A stretch of 64,000 nt of DNA, from assembly GCF_036417845.1 (NCBI RefSeq), contig NC_089979.1, positions 52,862,275-52,926,274 of the forward strand, written 5' to 3'. Positions within the stretch are counted from its first letter, which is position 1. Every line of letters starts with the position of its first letter. The translations under genes were made by a program, and so were the position numbers. Shown one piece after another: positions 30,451-44,000 of this stretch. Below the pieces are notes generated by a model. The model searched no databases. It saw nothing but the letters and a program-made list of their open reading frames with translations, and was not told the DNA's origin. The stretch comes from Apteryx mantelli (lineage: Eukaryota; Chordata; Aves; Apterygiformes; Apterygidae).

Positions 30451-32540
30451 GCTGTGGGAACTGGTGTTAAATGTTGCTGTCACATATAGTATATGAAAGA
30501 TGATAAATACTGTGGAGACAAGCTGTGAAGAATGAAGACAAGAAGCTGATGTTTGGTGTGAATGAAGAGGGGGAAGGCTGTGAAAAGTGAAATCACATGC
30601 TCAAAGCAAAAGGCTAGGAAAGTTTCTTCACTGTAATATTATGAATGGAAATAGGTAGCAATGTTACATTTGACAAATTCATAGAAGATGATGTTAGTCA
30701 AGAGGCTATGAATGAGAATAAAAGTCTGTAACTTATAATTATAATGTAAAAAGAGGCTATAAGAATTAACTGGAGATTAAGCTAAAGAATGCATAAGGAT
30801 ATGGACCTGAGGAGCTGAAGAAGAGTCAGGATGATTGTATTTCTATAGTGACAGAGGAAAGGGAAAAATGTTGGAAGAAAGGATGAAGATCCCTCTCCTA
30901 ACCATGCCACTCTTAAGCAGATAGCTGAAACATGGAACAAGTAATTTATTTATTTATTTTGCAGATGAAATTATCTGGAATTTGATTTTCTGTATAATTA
31001 TCTGTAGATGAATTATCTGGAAACAACATGAAAAGAAACAGAGACAGAGCCCAGATAGGACCTATGTAGAATACTGGAGGGAAGAATGAGGAAAATCCTT
31101 GAAAGATAACCTGAAAGTGCAGTTAGAGGGAAAAGAGGACAATCAAGACATGGCTGAATCAAATAAAGTCTAGGGAGAATAACTTTCCAAGAAGGAGAGT
31201 CTTGCAGGCTGGTTGAGACAGTGACAAAGGATATTAGTTCTGGGCTTTGGTAGGAATGATTCACGACAGACTTGGTGAATGCGGCTTCTTCGCTGGAGGG
31301 AAAAGGCAAGAAGTTAGAAACACGAACGTTTAAGATTGAACTTGACTGGAAAAGCTTCAGAATATGCTGGCAGAGACAAAAGGTGAGTGGATTGGCTGAT
31401 AGAGAGGAGAGTGGAGTCAAAGATGGTTTATTTTTAAAAAGATTTGTTTATATTGTGAGGTAGAGAATCCTGAGGAAAGTTAGAAATTGAAAGAATAAAG
31501 GAGGGGATGAAAGAGTGCCAGGTGGATTAGAAGAAAAGCTTGGAAGAAACTAGTGCAAGGGCTGGCTGCTTAGAATGTGTACTGTCGATTTTATCCATGA
31601 CCTGCAGAAGGAAAGGAGAAATCTGGGAAGGCAAAAAGTTTTGAAAAAATTGGCAGTTTTCAATCAAAATAAGTTGATAAGATTCTGTGTAGTGAGAAAA
31701 GTATATGGTTGGGAAGGACAGAAAGGAGGAAAAGGAAAAGACGGATGGAGGAGGGAATCAAAGGTGGTGAAAATCTGCCAGCTCTGGAGACAGGGGATTC
31801 AGTTAAAGCACAGAAGTAGAATTTTTTGGCTATAGATATAGCAAAACGGAAGACCTGAAGGATAACTGAAGGAGAATGGGAGGAGAAGGGAATGATTTCA
31901 CAGCAGAAGAATTTTTTGGCTATAGATATAGCAAAACGGAAGACCTGAAGGATAACTGAAGGAGAATGGGAGGAGAAGGGAATGATTTCACAGCAGAAGA
32001 CATTAACCAGGCTGTGGATGCTCTGTTCTGGGAGAACAGGAACTGAGAAAGCAGGAGGTGGGGATGCACCATGAATTGGTGGGATAAACCTTGCAATGGG
32101 AAAGAGGGAAAAAGAGGTGAGAGTGGAGAGAGGCAAAGTCTGGAGAAATTCCATGAGCATGTGATAACAGAAGGAAGAAAAAGGGGGGAGCAGAAGAAAC
32201 TTCAGATCAGAAGAGGAGTTATCCACACCTGTGATCTGGGCTGGGTATCAACGTAAACAGAAGAGACAGATGATCAATGCTTATTTGTCAAGAGCCAATG
32301 CGGAGTTTTGGAAAGAGGACTGCAGGAGAAGGAATGGTGTTCAGAAAACATCTTGGAAAAGATTTTTGAGGGGCAAGGCAAGGAATTTTCAAACCAGGCC
32401 TGCAGGTCAAATGGAAAAGCAAAGCTGATCTGTGGCAAAAGAAATTAGTTGTACTATCAACATGATACTTGAAGATACAGAGAAAGGATGAGGAAAGCTG
32501 GGAGGAGAGGAAGAGAGGAGGTCGAGCAAGAAGTCTAAAT
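30451..32540 (+). other. Purine-biased (+ strand) region, no gene recognised
   Basis: For about 2 kb the + strand is markedly rich in A and G (many gaaagg, aggaaaagg and gaagaagg words) and correspondingly poor in pyrimidines. Frames of 135 and 188 codons on the minus strand reflect this and contain the 90-bp tandem duplication. No protein or RNA family recognised. Confidence 0.45.
31818..32000. repeat. Perfect 90-bp tandem duplication
   Basis: The segment starting agaattttttggctatagat is repeated with a period of exactly 90 bases (31818-31907 and 31908-31997, match continuing to 32000). I see no differences between copies, so it is either recent or an assembly artefact. Confidence 0.95.
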
Positions 32541-35500
32541 TGTTAGAAACAGTGAAAATGCCTGCAATTTTTATTGCTTGTACGTGGGATAGAATTTTTC
32601 CTTAGCAAATTTGTAACTTCTGATAGTTCTGCTCATAGTGCTGTGGCCTTTGTAATGTTCAATAACAATGGGTCACTTCATAATGTTAGGTTTAATGCTA
32701 CCCATTAGTTTTATATGTTTCCTTCCAAAATTCAAAAATTTTTTGAATAAAACATTAAAGTGTTTTTCTATGGGCTCCCATTAACATTTTCCCCAGAATG
32801 CTGTCTCCTTAATGCAATGGCTGGGATATAAATATTTATCTCAATAACTCCTTATAACTTAAAAATATTAAACTTACTGAACAATGTATAACTTAAGTCA
32901 TCATTAGATGACTAATAAATCACAAAGGACTTTCTAAATCAACAGGTACTGTGAATTAATAGGAAAATATATCCTGAAGGAAACTCTAAATAGAATTATG
33001 ATGATGAATGTCAACACTGAAATTGGTGTGTCTCATTTTCTCATATTTTCATTCATATATCTGCATGTAGGATATAAAGAAGAACAAATATGTAACATCT
33101 CAGATGGGGATATGCACACATAAAATACAGAAAATATACCTAGCTAGAGGTAGTAGCTACATGGTTTCTCTCTAGCTTAGGAATTTTTGCCACGATCCTA
33201 GAAAACATTGAAGCATATGCTTATTCTGAATCTTTACTGATCTGATAATGTTGCTGAGATCAACAAACCATTTGCTAAGTCGGACATTTTATATATGACA
33301 AGTGCCACTGTCATTTTTTGTAAAGAGTTTTTTTTTTCCATTAAGAACACAAGATTTCACTTGCATTGGAATGGATTCCCACAGTCATCTAATGTGTTCT
33401 CATAAGCCAGCCACTTCTTTACTAAGCTGGCTTTCAGCTATATTAGAGGTGTAATTAAAGTGCCTTACTTGGATGTTTACTCCTCTAGATTTCTCATGGA
33501 CATTTGTTAAAGCTTCTTTTGGATGTGCCTCTCATTTATGCAGGGCTATTTGACACTGCTGTGTCACTGCAAGTCAGAAATTAATTATATGTATAGTACT
33601 GCTATGCCCTTCTTCATGGCCAGAAAATTGTGTAAACTTAATTGTAAATGAGAATTCAAAGCACAGTGTCAACTCCATAAGCTGTATTGTCTCTTTTGCT
33701 GCCTTTCACTGTTGTTCTTATCCAAAAGATCCTGAATATCTTTTCTTAGGGAATGTTAACCGAAACACAGAGTTACTATAGATTAGAGAGTTACCACTTG
33801 TCAGCTGAGTTGCCCTGTGAGTGCATTTAGTACTCCCCACCACTGAACTAGAAGGCATTAGCTCCTTCTACCTGTGTGGAGGCTTAAACTATCGTGCTCT
33901 ATTTTGTGCTCAACACAGGCTATCCCAAAGCCATCTTTTGCTGGTCAGCTGATAACAGGTAACTGTTAGCTGGTGGTAATTTGGTCTCTCGCAGTCATGC
34001 AAACACAGCCATAGCACTTGTGCTCCACTGGGCCTCTCTTCTCCTGGGTTTAGCTCTCCTTGTCCAGTGGTGGAGCAGTCTCAAGACCACGCTCACAAAT
34101 GTTTGACTCTTTCTTTGGACAGTTGCTTGGTGCTGGAGGGTGAGGAGGCTGAAGGCACAATCTGTATCTTTGCTCGGTGACCCAAGGACAATTTCAGTGG
34201 TAGGGGGTGGGAGATTTTCACTTAGAAAAATAATAGAGAAATGTTAGTTGTAATCATATCTTGCTTTAAAAATCTTGCAGCTCTTAAAAGAACAAATAAG
34301 TGATGGTCTCAGGCCCCAAACCAGTGATGCCACTGTTCATGCCTAATTATTTATTATTTACCCTGTAGGAAAGATTTGACCTTACTATTATGCAGGGGAC
34401 CAGAGCTGGGAAGCTGTTAGGAGCCTTCTCCACTTTTTTGAGGTGAGAAAAAAGAAAAGTTGATGAACTTGGGAAAAGCTCTGTTCCTTCCTCACTGAGC
34501 TGAGCAAATGACATACCTATGCAAGAAAATTAAATGGTGCCAGGGACCTGGAACCTGATTGTCTGTATTGTTGTTATTGCAACTACTGCCCACAAATAGC
34601 ACACTTGTGAGCCACAGCAGATAAAGCTCACTGACGTTCCTGGGCATGATTCAGGTGTTAGCAACTCTCAAAAGGCAGTTTGGCCTGTCTTGGAGGCTAA
34701 GAAAGTTTAACAGCATGGACAGGGCTAGTCTGTGCCTGTAGGTCTCCATGCTAGAGTGCAGACCTAGGCAAATTTAATAAACTAGTGTGAAGAAGCCTTA
34801 GATTGCTATACATTACATGTGGGGTCAGGAAAACCTGGAAGAGAAGTAAGTGGTCCATTGGTCACTCACCGGTGAAAAGGTGAGATGAGTCAGCCAGTGG
34901 TGGAAGTAGGGACAGTACCACTTACTGTGGGTCTGTATTACGGCAGCCATTATTTCTTGAAAATTCCTTTTCTATGTCCAAACATTTGTTCTGGAGATGA
35001 ATCATCATCCTTACTGAGCTTCATATAAGCCATAAAATTCTTCATTTCAAGAAAATATTAAGTAAATAGACTTGCAGGTAAAATATAACAACAGATTAAT
35101 GCTATTTTTCTATTTATTCCCTATGGCTAGCAATCTCTAGGAAAAAAGACAAGAGACGCAAGGGATCTGTGACTCCCTATGCAACATTTTACAGACTTGT
35201 TAGGTTATAAGGACACTTTCATCCTTTGTAAATGATGACCATACCTGACACAAGTTCACAATACCTTTTTTTTTTAAACAAAACTCTAAGGAATGCTTGA
35301 GGGATAGGTGAATTGACCTGAATTTTCTCCTTAAACTTGGACAAACCTTTAATGGAACCTAAAAAAGTTCAGTTTATATTTAATTTCTATGCTGTCTGAA
35401 TGGATTGGAAGAAAGGAACTTTCATGTGATCCTCCCTGCTAAGTGCTTTAACATGGCCAATACCATCACTGCATATTGATCAATAACCTCATGGTACAGA

Positions 35501-38500
35501 AAAGCACCTCAAGCAATGACCTGAAGCAAAGTGGTCATCTGTCTACATACAGGAGAAAAAGAACTTTTAAAATATGAAGGGACAGGTTATTCTAACAGTT
35601 CCAGTACAATTATTACTTTTTATGTGTTGTCTAGAGCCTACAGTATAGGGTATTACCACCACACGTGAATCTGTGCATGTGCACACACATGCATACATAC
35701 CGTTCTTAGGCTTAGGAAAAGAACAGAGCAATAAACAGCAATATTCTGACCAAGACATTTGAAAACAACTCTGATTTTGGGAACTTCAGTTTTTGGATTT
35801 CAAAAAAATTTTTATTTTTTTTCATAAGACAGGAGCACAGCATTCTCTGGAATTCTGGACCCCTGAGGTTGTCTCAGTCTGGCCAAAACATTAAAATTCC
35901 CCAATTCTTTTGAGAACCTTGGCCTTACTCCTTGTAATTTTTCCAGCCTTATTTATTCTTTTATACTGACTCCATCATAAAAGAGCTCAGCTGTAATTTC
36001 GTTGCTATCTCCATTTCTGAGGGTTACTAGAGAAAGGGATGGGCCTGGTTCTGGATTCACCCTGGTTTTCTACCAGTGCAACCCCACCAATGCTAATGAG
36101 ACCAATGCTGCCAGTGGTAATGAGATTGCTCCTGATTTGCAGCTTTGCAGGGATTACAAGCTTTTTTCCTGGCAAAAGTTCCAAGCTCTCTTCAAGGGAA
36201 ACATCCTGAGAAAACATCATTATTTTGTGGGTAGCAAGCAAGAAGAACTTTGTATGTCTGTTATTCATCCCTTGGACATACAAGTGCCTGATGAAATATT
36301 AATAACACTTGCAAAAGCATATCTGAAATTCTTGCCTGCCTTATGTCAAAGCTGCATCTGCCAGAAAAGCTTTATCTATGAAAAAGTGAACGAGGTTTAC
36401 GATAACCTTTGTGACAGGCTCTTAAACTATATGTCGGTTCACAGTGTTAGGAGGTTGTGAGGTAAATTTAGATTAATGTGGACTAAATATAAATACACTG
36501 CCCACTGCCCAGAGCAGTTGATATAAAGAAGGGGGTAGATTTTTGAGAGAAATATAAGCTTGTAAGTCCCTGCTCTGTACCAACTTTCTGATGAAGTTTA
36601 AGTAAGTCATTGAGACCTAGAGCCTCCAAACTTGTTGGTCTGAACGTGGATGGGACCCTCGGCCTTCAATTCCTATTTGGAAGGAAGAATAATAATACTT
36701 CACCACTGAATAGGGACAGTTCAAAGATGTTGTCTCACTCAGTTTGATGGCTTTAATTGTATCTATATCTTTACCTGTATCTGTAATGTACAGTTGTTAC
36801 CACAGCATACACAGGTCAGTTTTAATGACATGCCCTGTTTGTTCTGGTGCATGTCTGTTCTGTAAGCTGCTTAGAAGATATAAAAATGTATTGATTTAGC
36901 CATTTGGGGTTCAACGAGACAAAGCATTAAAGTAACAATGAAAGTTAATAATTACAGAACTAAGCATTTTTGAAGATAAATCAATGAAAGATATGTTTTA
37001 TCCCCTCCTAGAATATAACATAAGGGTGAAGGCTTATATCAGCTAAGAGTAAAGCACCATTTCTTTATTTCTAATATAAAGATTACTGAGGAATTGGGAA
37101 TTCTGCTTAAAAAGTGATGCTGCCATGCGGTCTGCAGCGCCTGCTGACTGAGCTGACAGTGCTCATTTAACCCTTCAGTCAGGCAATCCTTTCAAGCCCT
37201 GATGATAACCATGTCTGTTCAGGCAAGCACTGAGTTACATACCCATAGTCCAATATTATTCAAGCGCTGCTGATTTCAGTGGGATCTGAGTATGTGCTGC
37301 TTCACCCTTCTTAAATAGGGATGTCACTTGAAGTGGGACCTGAAGGCCAATTTTCTCCCAAAATCTCAAGAATATATAACAATCCATGTTATAGGATCCA
37401 ACTCTGAGTTTGGGATGCTCTCCTAAGACTGTGTCTCTTGAAATCTAATGTGTTTCATTGCATTTGTATATTTTCAAAGATTTTCTATTAAGTCCTCAGT
37501 CATTAAAGTCTATTTTGGGAGGATTTTTCTACATTAACTAGATTTCATTTGACTAAATTCAATATCTAAAGGTACATAAGAATTACAGTGCTGCTATTTA
37601 AAATATCTAGGGAAGCAATTTTTGTGTGGTGTTGATTAAAAGATGGCTTAAACTAGTAAATATAGTTTTCCCTTTATATTATTTTTTAATTCCCAGACTA
37701 GGAAAAAATAAACAAACATCCCAAGACATTCATAATGGAGAATGACAAGGGGAACATTTTGTTCAGAATTGAAAGGCAAGTCAGGCTTCATATATCTGTC
37801 CAAAGAAATTGTAATCATACAAAATCACTTTCCTTGACTTTAGCTTTGGCACCACAAGTGCAGAAAAAGAAGAAACGACCCCTCATTCCCCAGATCTCTT
37901 GGAATGAGTCTGTGAAGGTTTTTTCCTAGTTTGAGCCCACAGGCTCACATCAGCTGTGTGTTTGCGTTTTCAAAAAGATTGGGATCCAAAGCTCAGCCTG
38001 AGTATATCTGAGTTTTGATGAGAGTGAATACTTCATTTAACTGACAAACCTGAGTACAGGCTTCCAGGCTATTTTTCGCCCCCTGCTATCCTCGCTATAA
38101 TGAAAGAAAATAGCCCTGGTTCGACTTGATGTGCAGCTAACAGGAAAAGCAACACAGAAGCCTTAAGGGCCTGTCTCAGCAGGCCAAAGCTCTCAGTGCA
38201 CCTGTAATATCTAGCACGGCTGTTACCCACGAATACAGGTGCAGAGCCCTGGGAACGCCCCGAAGCTGCCTGGCACTGCTTTGCACCCTGGCTAGCCCTG
38301 CAGGCTTGGCGTTAGCGAGCTCTTCCCCTCCTGGCGGGCCGCAGGGGCTGGAGCAGACATGGAGGGTGCATATGGCTGGGGCTGCCCTCCTTGGGGGAAA
38401 ATAGGCAAAAGGAGCAAGCAGCGCCATGCCACTTGGCTGCAGTTTTATTTACCAGTATGCGTGTAGTCAAAAAGACCTGGTGACATCCCAATCCACAGCT

Positions 38501-41500
38501 AATTATTTCTTGTCACTCCTATCACAAACAACAAGCTCATTTCCCGTTTCTTTCGTCTTTGCAGCCGATTTAATTACAGCGGCTCCTAAATCTGCTCTTG
38601 CTAGTCTGGCTGTGGCCTTCAAGGTGAATCTCAGCTCACAAATATATGCCCCACTGCAGGATGAAACAAACCTTATTTTGTGCCTCAGGGAGCAAAGCTG
38701 CCAGCGCAGAATGTCATCAAGTATTACAACTTCTTTTAAGGACTGGGAGCACTGCAAGGGCAGTTTGAGCATGGAAAGGGAAATGTGTTGTCAAGTCCCG
38801 CAACTGGCCACTTTGAAAGACAGGGCGATATTAAAACAGAACAACTGTAAAAATGCTAGAGAAGATGAGAATGTTGCCCGCTTGGCATAATGTGAAGGGA
38901 CTTCTGCTGCTGCCCCTGGTTCAGCCAAAGTTACAGATGTAGGTTGCTTACGGATTACTCATGCCGAATAAACTATATTTAAGGAGAAGCAGTTTGCTTA
39001 TCTGTGAAGCATCTGAAGGCACTCAGGACGTGTCATCTGGCTAGCACAGACAATGGGATATTGAACCCTGACTTTAAATTACCCAATTGTATATTGTTAT
39101 GGAAGTAAAATATAAGCAGCATTACAGTAAGCTAAATACTTATGCAACTCATGCAATACTTAAAAAAACAAGCATGGTCAATGCTGTGTAATGCAACAAG
39201 TTCATGCTCTTAGTGGACTCCTACCTGTGCGGAAAGTCTTTCACTTAAGAGAAATATCCAATGTTAGGAGAAAGTTCAATGGGCTGAAGTGCCACAGGTT
39301 CAAAAGGGGAAATGATGTGTGCTCAGTTCTGCCTTTTTCACATTTTTTTCCTGTCTCCCTCCCTCCAATCCTTGTTGGTATAAAACAAGACAGCAGACAA
39401 TCTTTTTTCAGTTCAATGGTGGGTAATGTAGATCTGTACATGTCTATGTACAGAAGAGCTCACCTACAACATGTGATCTATGTGCCAGTTACAGGTATTG
39501 TTTTTCAATTGCTGTCAGTGAAATTCAATGCATGATGAACATCTTGCATGACAGAAATGATTTATTACCCTGGTATTCTTATGTAAATTAAAAGATACAA
39601 CAGATAGCTCACTACTCAGGGACAAACTAACCTGAACTCTTCATGCAGGAGCCTGTTTTGATCCATGTAAAAGGATTTCAGGAATGAGAAACTGACTGGC
39701 AGGCCTCGTGTTCTGACGAAAGAGTGGCACACACTTCCTCATTTCATCTAGCATGGCTGCTTTACCTACAGACTTGCACTGCCAGAACTTCAGCTAATAT
39801 AAATCAGGAAACATTGATTTATCGTGGCTGAGGATTTTGCCCTGTGCCTCCTTGCTTGCCAAATGCTCAGTGCTTGAGTGATCATTTTTCACAGAGCCCC
39901 GTTCCTTTGACTAAAATGTGTGGGCACAGAAAAATGACGGGAGAACTTTCAAGTTTTAAAACCCACTCTTTATATTTAATGAAACCACAAAGACTGCACT
40001 TAATAGACTGATTTAAATCTTTCATGATGGAGGCACTAGCTCCTCCTCCATATATTGGATGGAGCAACACTCAAGCTGCATAACCCTTCTGTTGCAAAGA
40101 TCATGGTAGCTGTCATGGCTGACGTCTAGACCAGGAGTTTAGTTTTCAGATGTATTGAAGTACTCAGTACAGAAAGAACAAATGGCACCTTTGGTGCCTT
40201 CCAAACTCAGCTGAATTCCTACAGCAAGAAGTCTCTTCCTATTGCCTAAGGAAGAAAAATTTCACTGGCCAAAACCTGATACTCATCAAGTATCAACTCA
40301 ACGTCTCAGAATCTGAGATTACAACTGAATTAGCTGGATCAAGCTAAAAGATGAAATTGTTGCCTGACTTGGGATGTGCAACTGTTGTTAAATGTTAATT
40401 TTCACACATGATTGTTCACTCAGCAAGTATGAGTGGAAGACCGCTAGATTATGTATCTCTAAATCTGTACAAGACAGGCAGAAAGAGGTTTGGAGAGGAT
40501 TCCAGGAAGCATTTCTGCAAGTGAAACTCAACAAGCAAACTTCAGGGATAGAGTTTGCTGTTGTTGAAGACTTTATCTTCTTGTTGTCGTATGAGATAAG
40601 GGACCACAGATCTCATGAAAAGGGTGTGAGCTTGATGTTTAATGAGCCCATAAGTTACATGATGGTCAAATTATTCTACAGATTTCAGAGAACAGGATAG
40701 CCATGCTGGTTTTTTGCCTTACAATGCCTCCAATAGTAGAGAGTTACAGTGTTAGAGAGTTCAGAGTTACGGTGCTAAGGATAGCCTGCAAACTATGTAT
40801 ATCAAAAGGCCAAATGACATGCTAAATAAAGAGAAATAGGAAGAAAACAATGAAAACCTCACTTTAAGAGCTTTTATATGTACAAGTATGGCTCAACTTG
40901 AACAACTGAAATAATTTTTTGAATTTAATAGGAATGTACTGTACGTACTGTTCAGAAAAGGAAGCAGATAAAGTACAGCATTTCAAAACAAGCAGCTGTT
41001 CAGATATAAATTTCCTGTTTATTGAGATTTCAGTTGTATCGAAGTAAAGGTCTCAGAGTGGTTGAGCAAGTCAATCATTATATACCTTGTTAGTGTGACA
41101 GCCCCCTGTGTATTGTTTGACTGGAAATAAAACACAAACACCCCAAGTCCCTACAGTGTCTGCTTCATGGTGCATAAATCTATTGTGTGCCATGTCACTT
41201 AAGAGTTTTGATGGCAGGCTACCAAATGACAGATGAAAATACACAATCAAGGCTTCATTTTCATAAATGAAATTAAAGTACACACAGGAAATATAGAACA
41301 GAAGTGTTTTCATTAGTGCTATTTCAAAGGTCCATCACTCAAACTGGAGACTTTGCAAGCCCCACTGAACATTTGATTACATATGCAAATGATCAGATTT
41401 TCCAAATATATATTATTTCCTCTTCCAACTTGGATGGCATGTGAAGGCTTTTTTGCAGTAATAAACCTGGCCTAAATTATTTTCACTTTTATTATGTTCT

Positions 41501-44000
41501 CTGCCTGGGCGGACAGGCAAGAACAGGGCCCTGGACTCTGTTAGCACTCCTGCTAGCTGCTGGTGTTGTTCCAAGAGCTTCCCTTCACAGAAGCATCCTT
41601 GGATGCCTACCTATATTAGACATATTTAAACTGCAAAATGAATGACTCCAAAGTTAACAATATAATCGAAATGGATGCCAAAAAAAAAAGTAGCTGTTTT
41701 CTTTAAGCCTTATAGTGTTTTTTTGCCTATTTACCTGCATTGAGGTGACACCTAGAAATCATTGAGTAAATTTTGTTAGGCACTGAACAGAGCAAAAAGA
41801 GAAAGAAGGAACTTATCCCTAAAACTTTTGATCTAAACTGGCATGTACACTGTGTTAGGCAAAGTGGCAATTTTGGGCAAAAGAATAAATCAAGACATTG
41901 CTTAATGACAATGGTTCCCTTTTCCTCATCTGCATCACTTTTGAGAATAAAATGGATGACTTTCAGAATTAGATTTTGAAACTAGACTTTGAGAAAAAGA
42001 AAACTGGTATTCTGTGGAATAGAAATAATTGGCTAGTCATTTTTGGATTATGATGGATCTTGTCAGAGTACCACTCTCTTTCCACCGTGACATTCCTTCC
42101 AAAACTTCAAGCATCTGTTTGTTTTATTTCATTGAGCCCAGGGGGTCCCATGACTGAAATCATGCCTAACTTTGTAAAGTTGGTCCCCAAAGAGAGTCCT
42201 CTGCAACACTGCCCAGAATAAAGGGAAAAGGAAACAACAAAACCAGAGAAATGGTGTGTGGGATCCAGTCCACTGAACCTGAACACTGAACTTGAAATGC
42301 TGTGTGCCTAGTGAGGCACTCCTTCTAAAGCAAGTGCCAAGTTTCTCATCTTGTCTGTGGCAAGAATTCATGTGAAGGTCTCCAAGGGAAAATCCTGTCT
42401 ACCTAATGTAGATGCTACCCATCTTCATGAAGTTTTGCTTCATTGCAGGCATTTTCCTCCTTTGCTGCAGAAAAGTTAGCTCTATAAATGAATATCATAA
42501 AAGTAATTGAGACAAGCACAGACACAGAAGAATGTCTGAGTGTTCAGCCTGTGTGGTATATGATGGGTGAGTATCAAGAGATACTTCTTCCGAGGTCCCA
42601 GTGGTAGGAAGGTACTGCCAATAGCAACAGACGGGAATTTCAGAGTTACCTGGGGAATGTGGGGCATTCACATCCTGCTGCTGTCTAACAAGAATGGAGA
42701 GCTTAACTCCTTTGAATATCTTAGGGAAAATTTCAGCTATAATTCTCAACTGAGAGAGAAAATACAAATGGGCATTTTTCCCAGGATCTGGGAAAAAATA
42801 AGAATCTGGATGGAGAAGAGTAGGCTAAAACTCATCCAAAGTAACGGTATAAATGGGAGTGGGTGGTGGTGGGGTTTTTGTATGGACATTCTGACCAGTC
42901 AGTCTGAGAAAAAATGACTGCCCAATTTATTTTGCATTGATAAAAGCTTGTTTCCTGCATTGTGTTCTCCTGACTGTCCCCTTAGAGGCAGGAGCTCCAG
43001 GAGGGAGCACAAGAATTCTGACGTCCCCAGGAAATTTGATGGCAAGACTGGGCATTTTTGGTTGCTCTTCCTCAGTGGTACCTTATGATTAACGTTTGTA
43101 CAATTTTGGGCTGTTATTCATGCCTAAGAAGCAAGTGCTGCACTAGAATGCTTTTCTGGAAAAGGATTTCTGGGGAGAAAAAGGAAATGTACAGTTGAAG
43201 AAGTAAACTAGACCTTTAAGGAATGGAGCACAGGTTACTCATTCACTTGAAGGGAAGCTAACAGATGGATAAATGCTTCCCTAATGAAGACATTGCTCCT
43301 AGTTTTTGCACATTTCCAGACTTTCTACTTTGAAGAGCTCTTTTTGCTTCAAATAGCATTAAATATAATGGAAAAGGTTGGTAGAGAGTCTTGCTGAATG
43401 CTTATTCCAGTCAAGCGAATGCTTTCCACTGCAGTTTGCTGTTCTTCCTGCTTTAGGCCATGAGCATTGCTCTGAGTATTTATTATCAATAATCTTTTTC
43501 TAGTCAGCAGTTGCTATCTTCTAATCCAAACCTCATACTTCTTTCAATGACGTGCAGGTAACAGTCCACACCTCCAGGAGGCATAAACCAATGCAGTTGC
43601 ATTGACTGTACTGAGCACTACTGATTTACACCAGCTGACCCAGTTTATGATTACAGCTTGTGCTCAGCACACTTCTAAAGGCTACAGATGTGATCTGATG
43701 AAGACCTTCAAACTACTAATATTTTTTCTTTACTCCAGTAAAGGAAGGAGGGAAAAAAAAAAGTGTTCTCTATTTTCACCATTCACTCCAGTCTGTGGCT
43801 CTCAACACTGGGCATTAATTCCCATAATTAAGCCATGAACGGCAAACAAAACATGAGTATTTAAACTATCAAAAGCTCCATTCCTCTTCTTGTTACTTCA
43901 GTTTCAAGTCCTGACCTCAGGCTCACAGGAAGCTGCAGTGGATCTTTCTTTACCACCAGCAGCTCTGAGATGGAGCTCCCTGTCTCTGGGCGCTCGTGAT
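32541..44000. other. Gene-desert DNA, no gene seen
   Basis: AT-rich. Frames of 152 codons (36002-36460 +) and 154 codons (38426-38890 +) lack recognisable domains or exon context. The stretch 38480-38780 is less AT-rich and less repetitive than its surroundings and might be a conserved non-coding element, which cannot be tested here. No RNA gene or recognised repeat. Confidence 0.45.

Noticed and set aside
31660-32226. 188-codon minus-strand frame with an internal 30-residue repeat
   Set aside because: The repeat is just the 90-bp DNA duplication, and Ser/Phe/Pro richness follows from the pyrimidine bias of that strand.
36002-36460. 152-codon + strand frame
   Set aside because: The protein looks ordinary in composition but matches no family I know and has no exon signals. 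One such frame in 40 kb of scanned sequence is not surprising. A conservation test would be decisive.
38426-38890. 154-codon + strand frame
   Set aside because: No domain or start context. The sequence texture suggests at most a conserved non-coding element.
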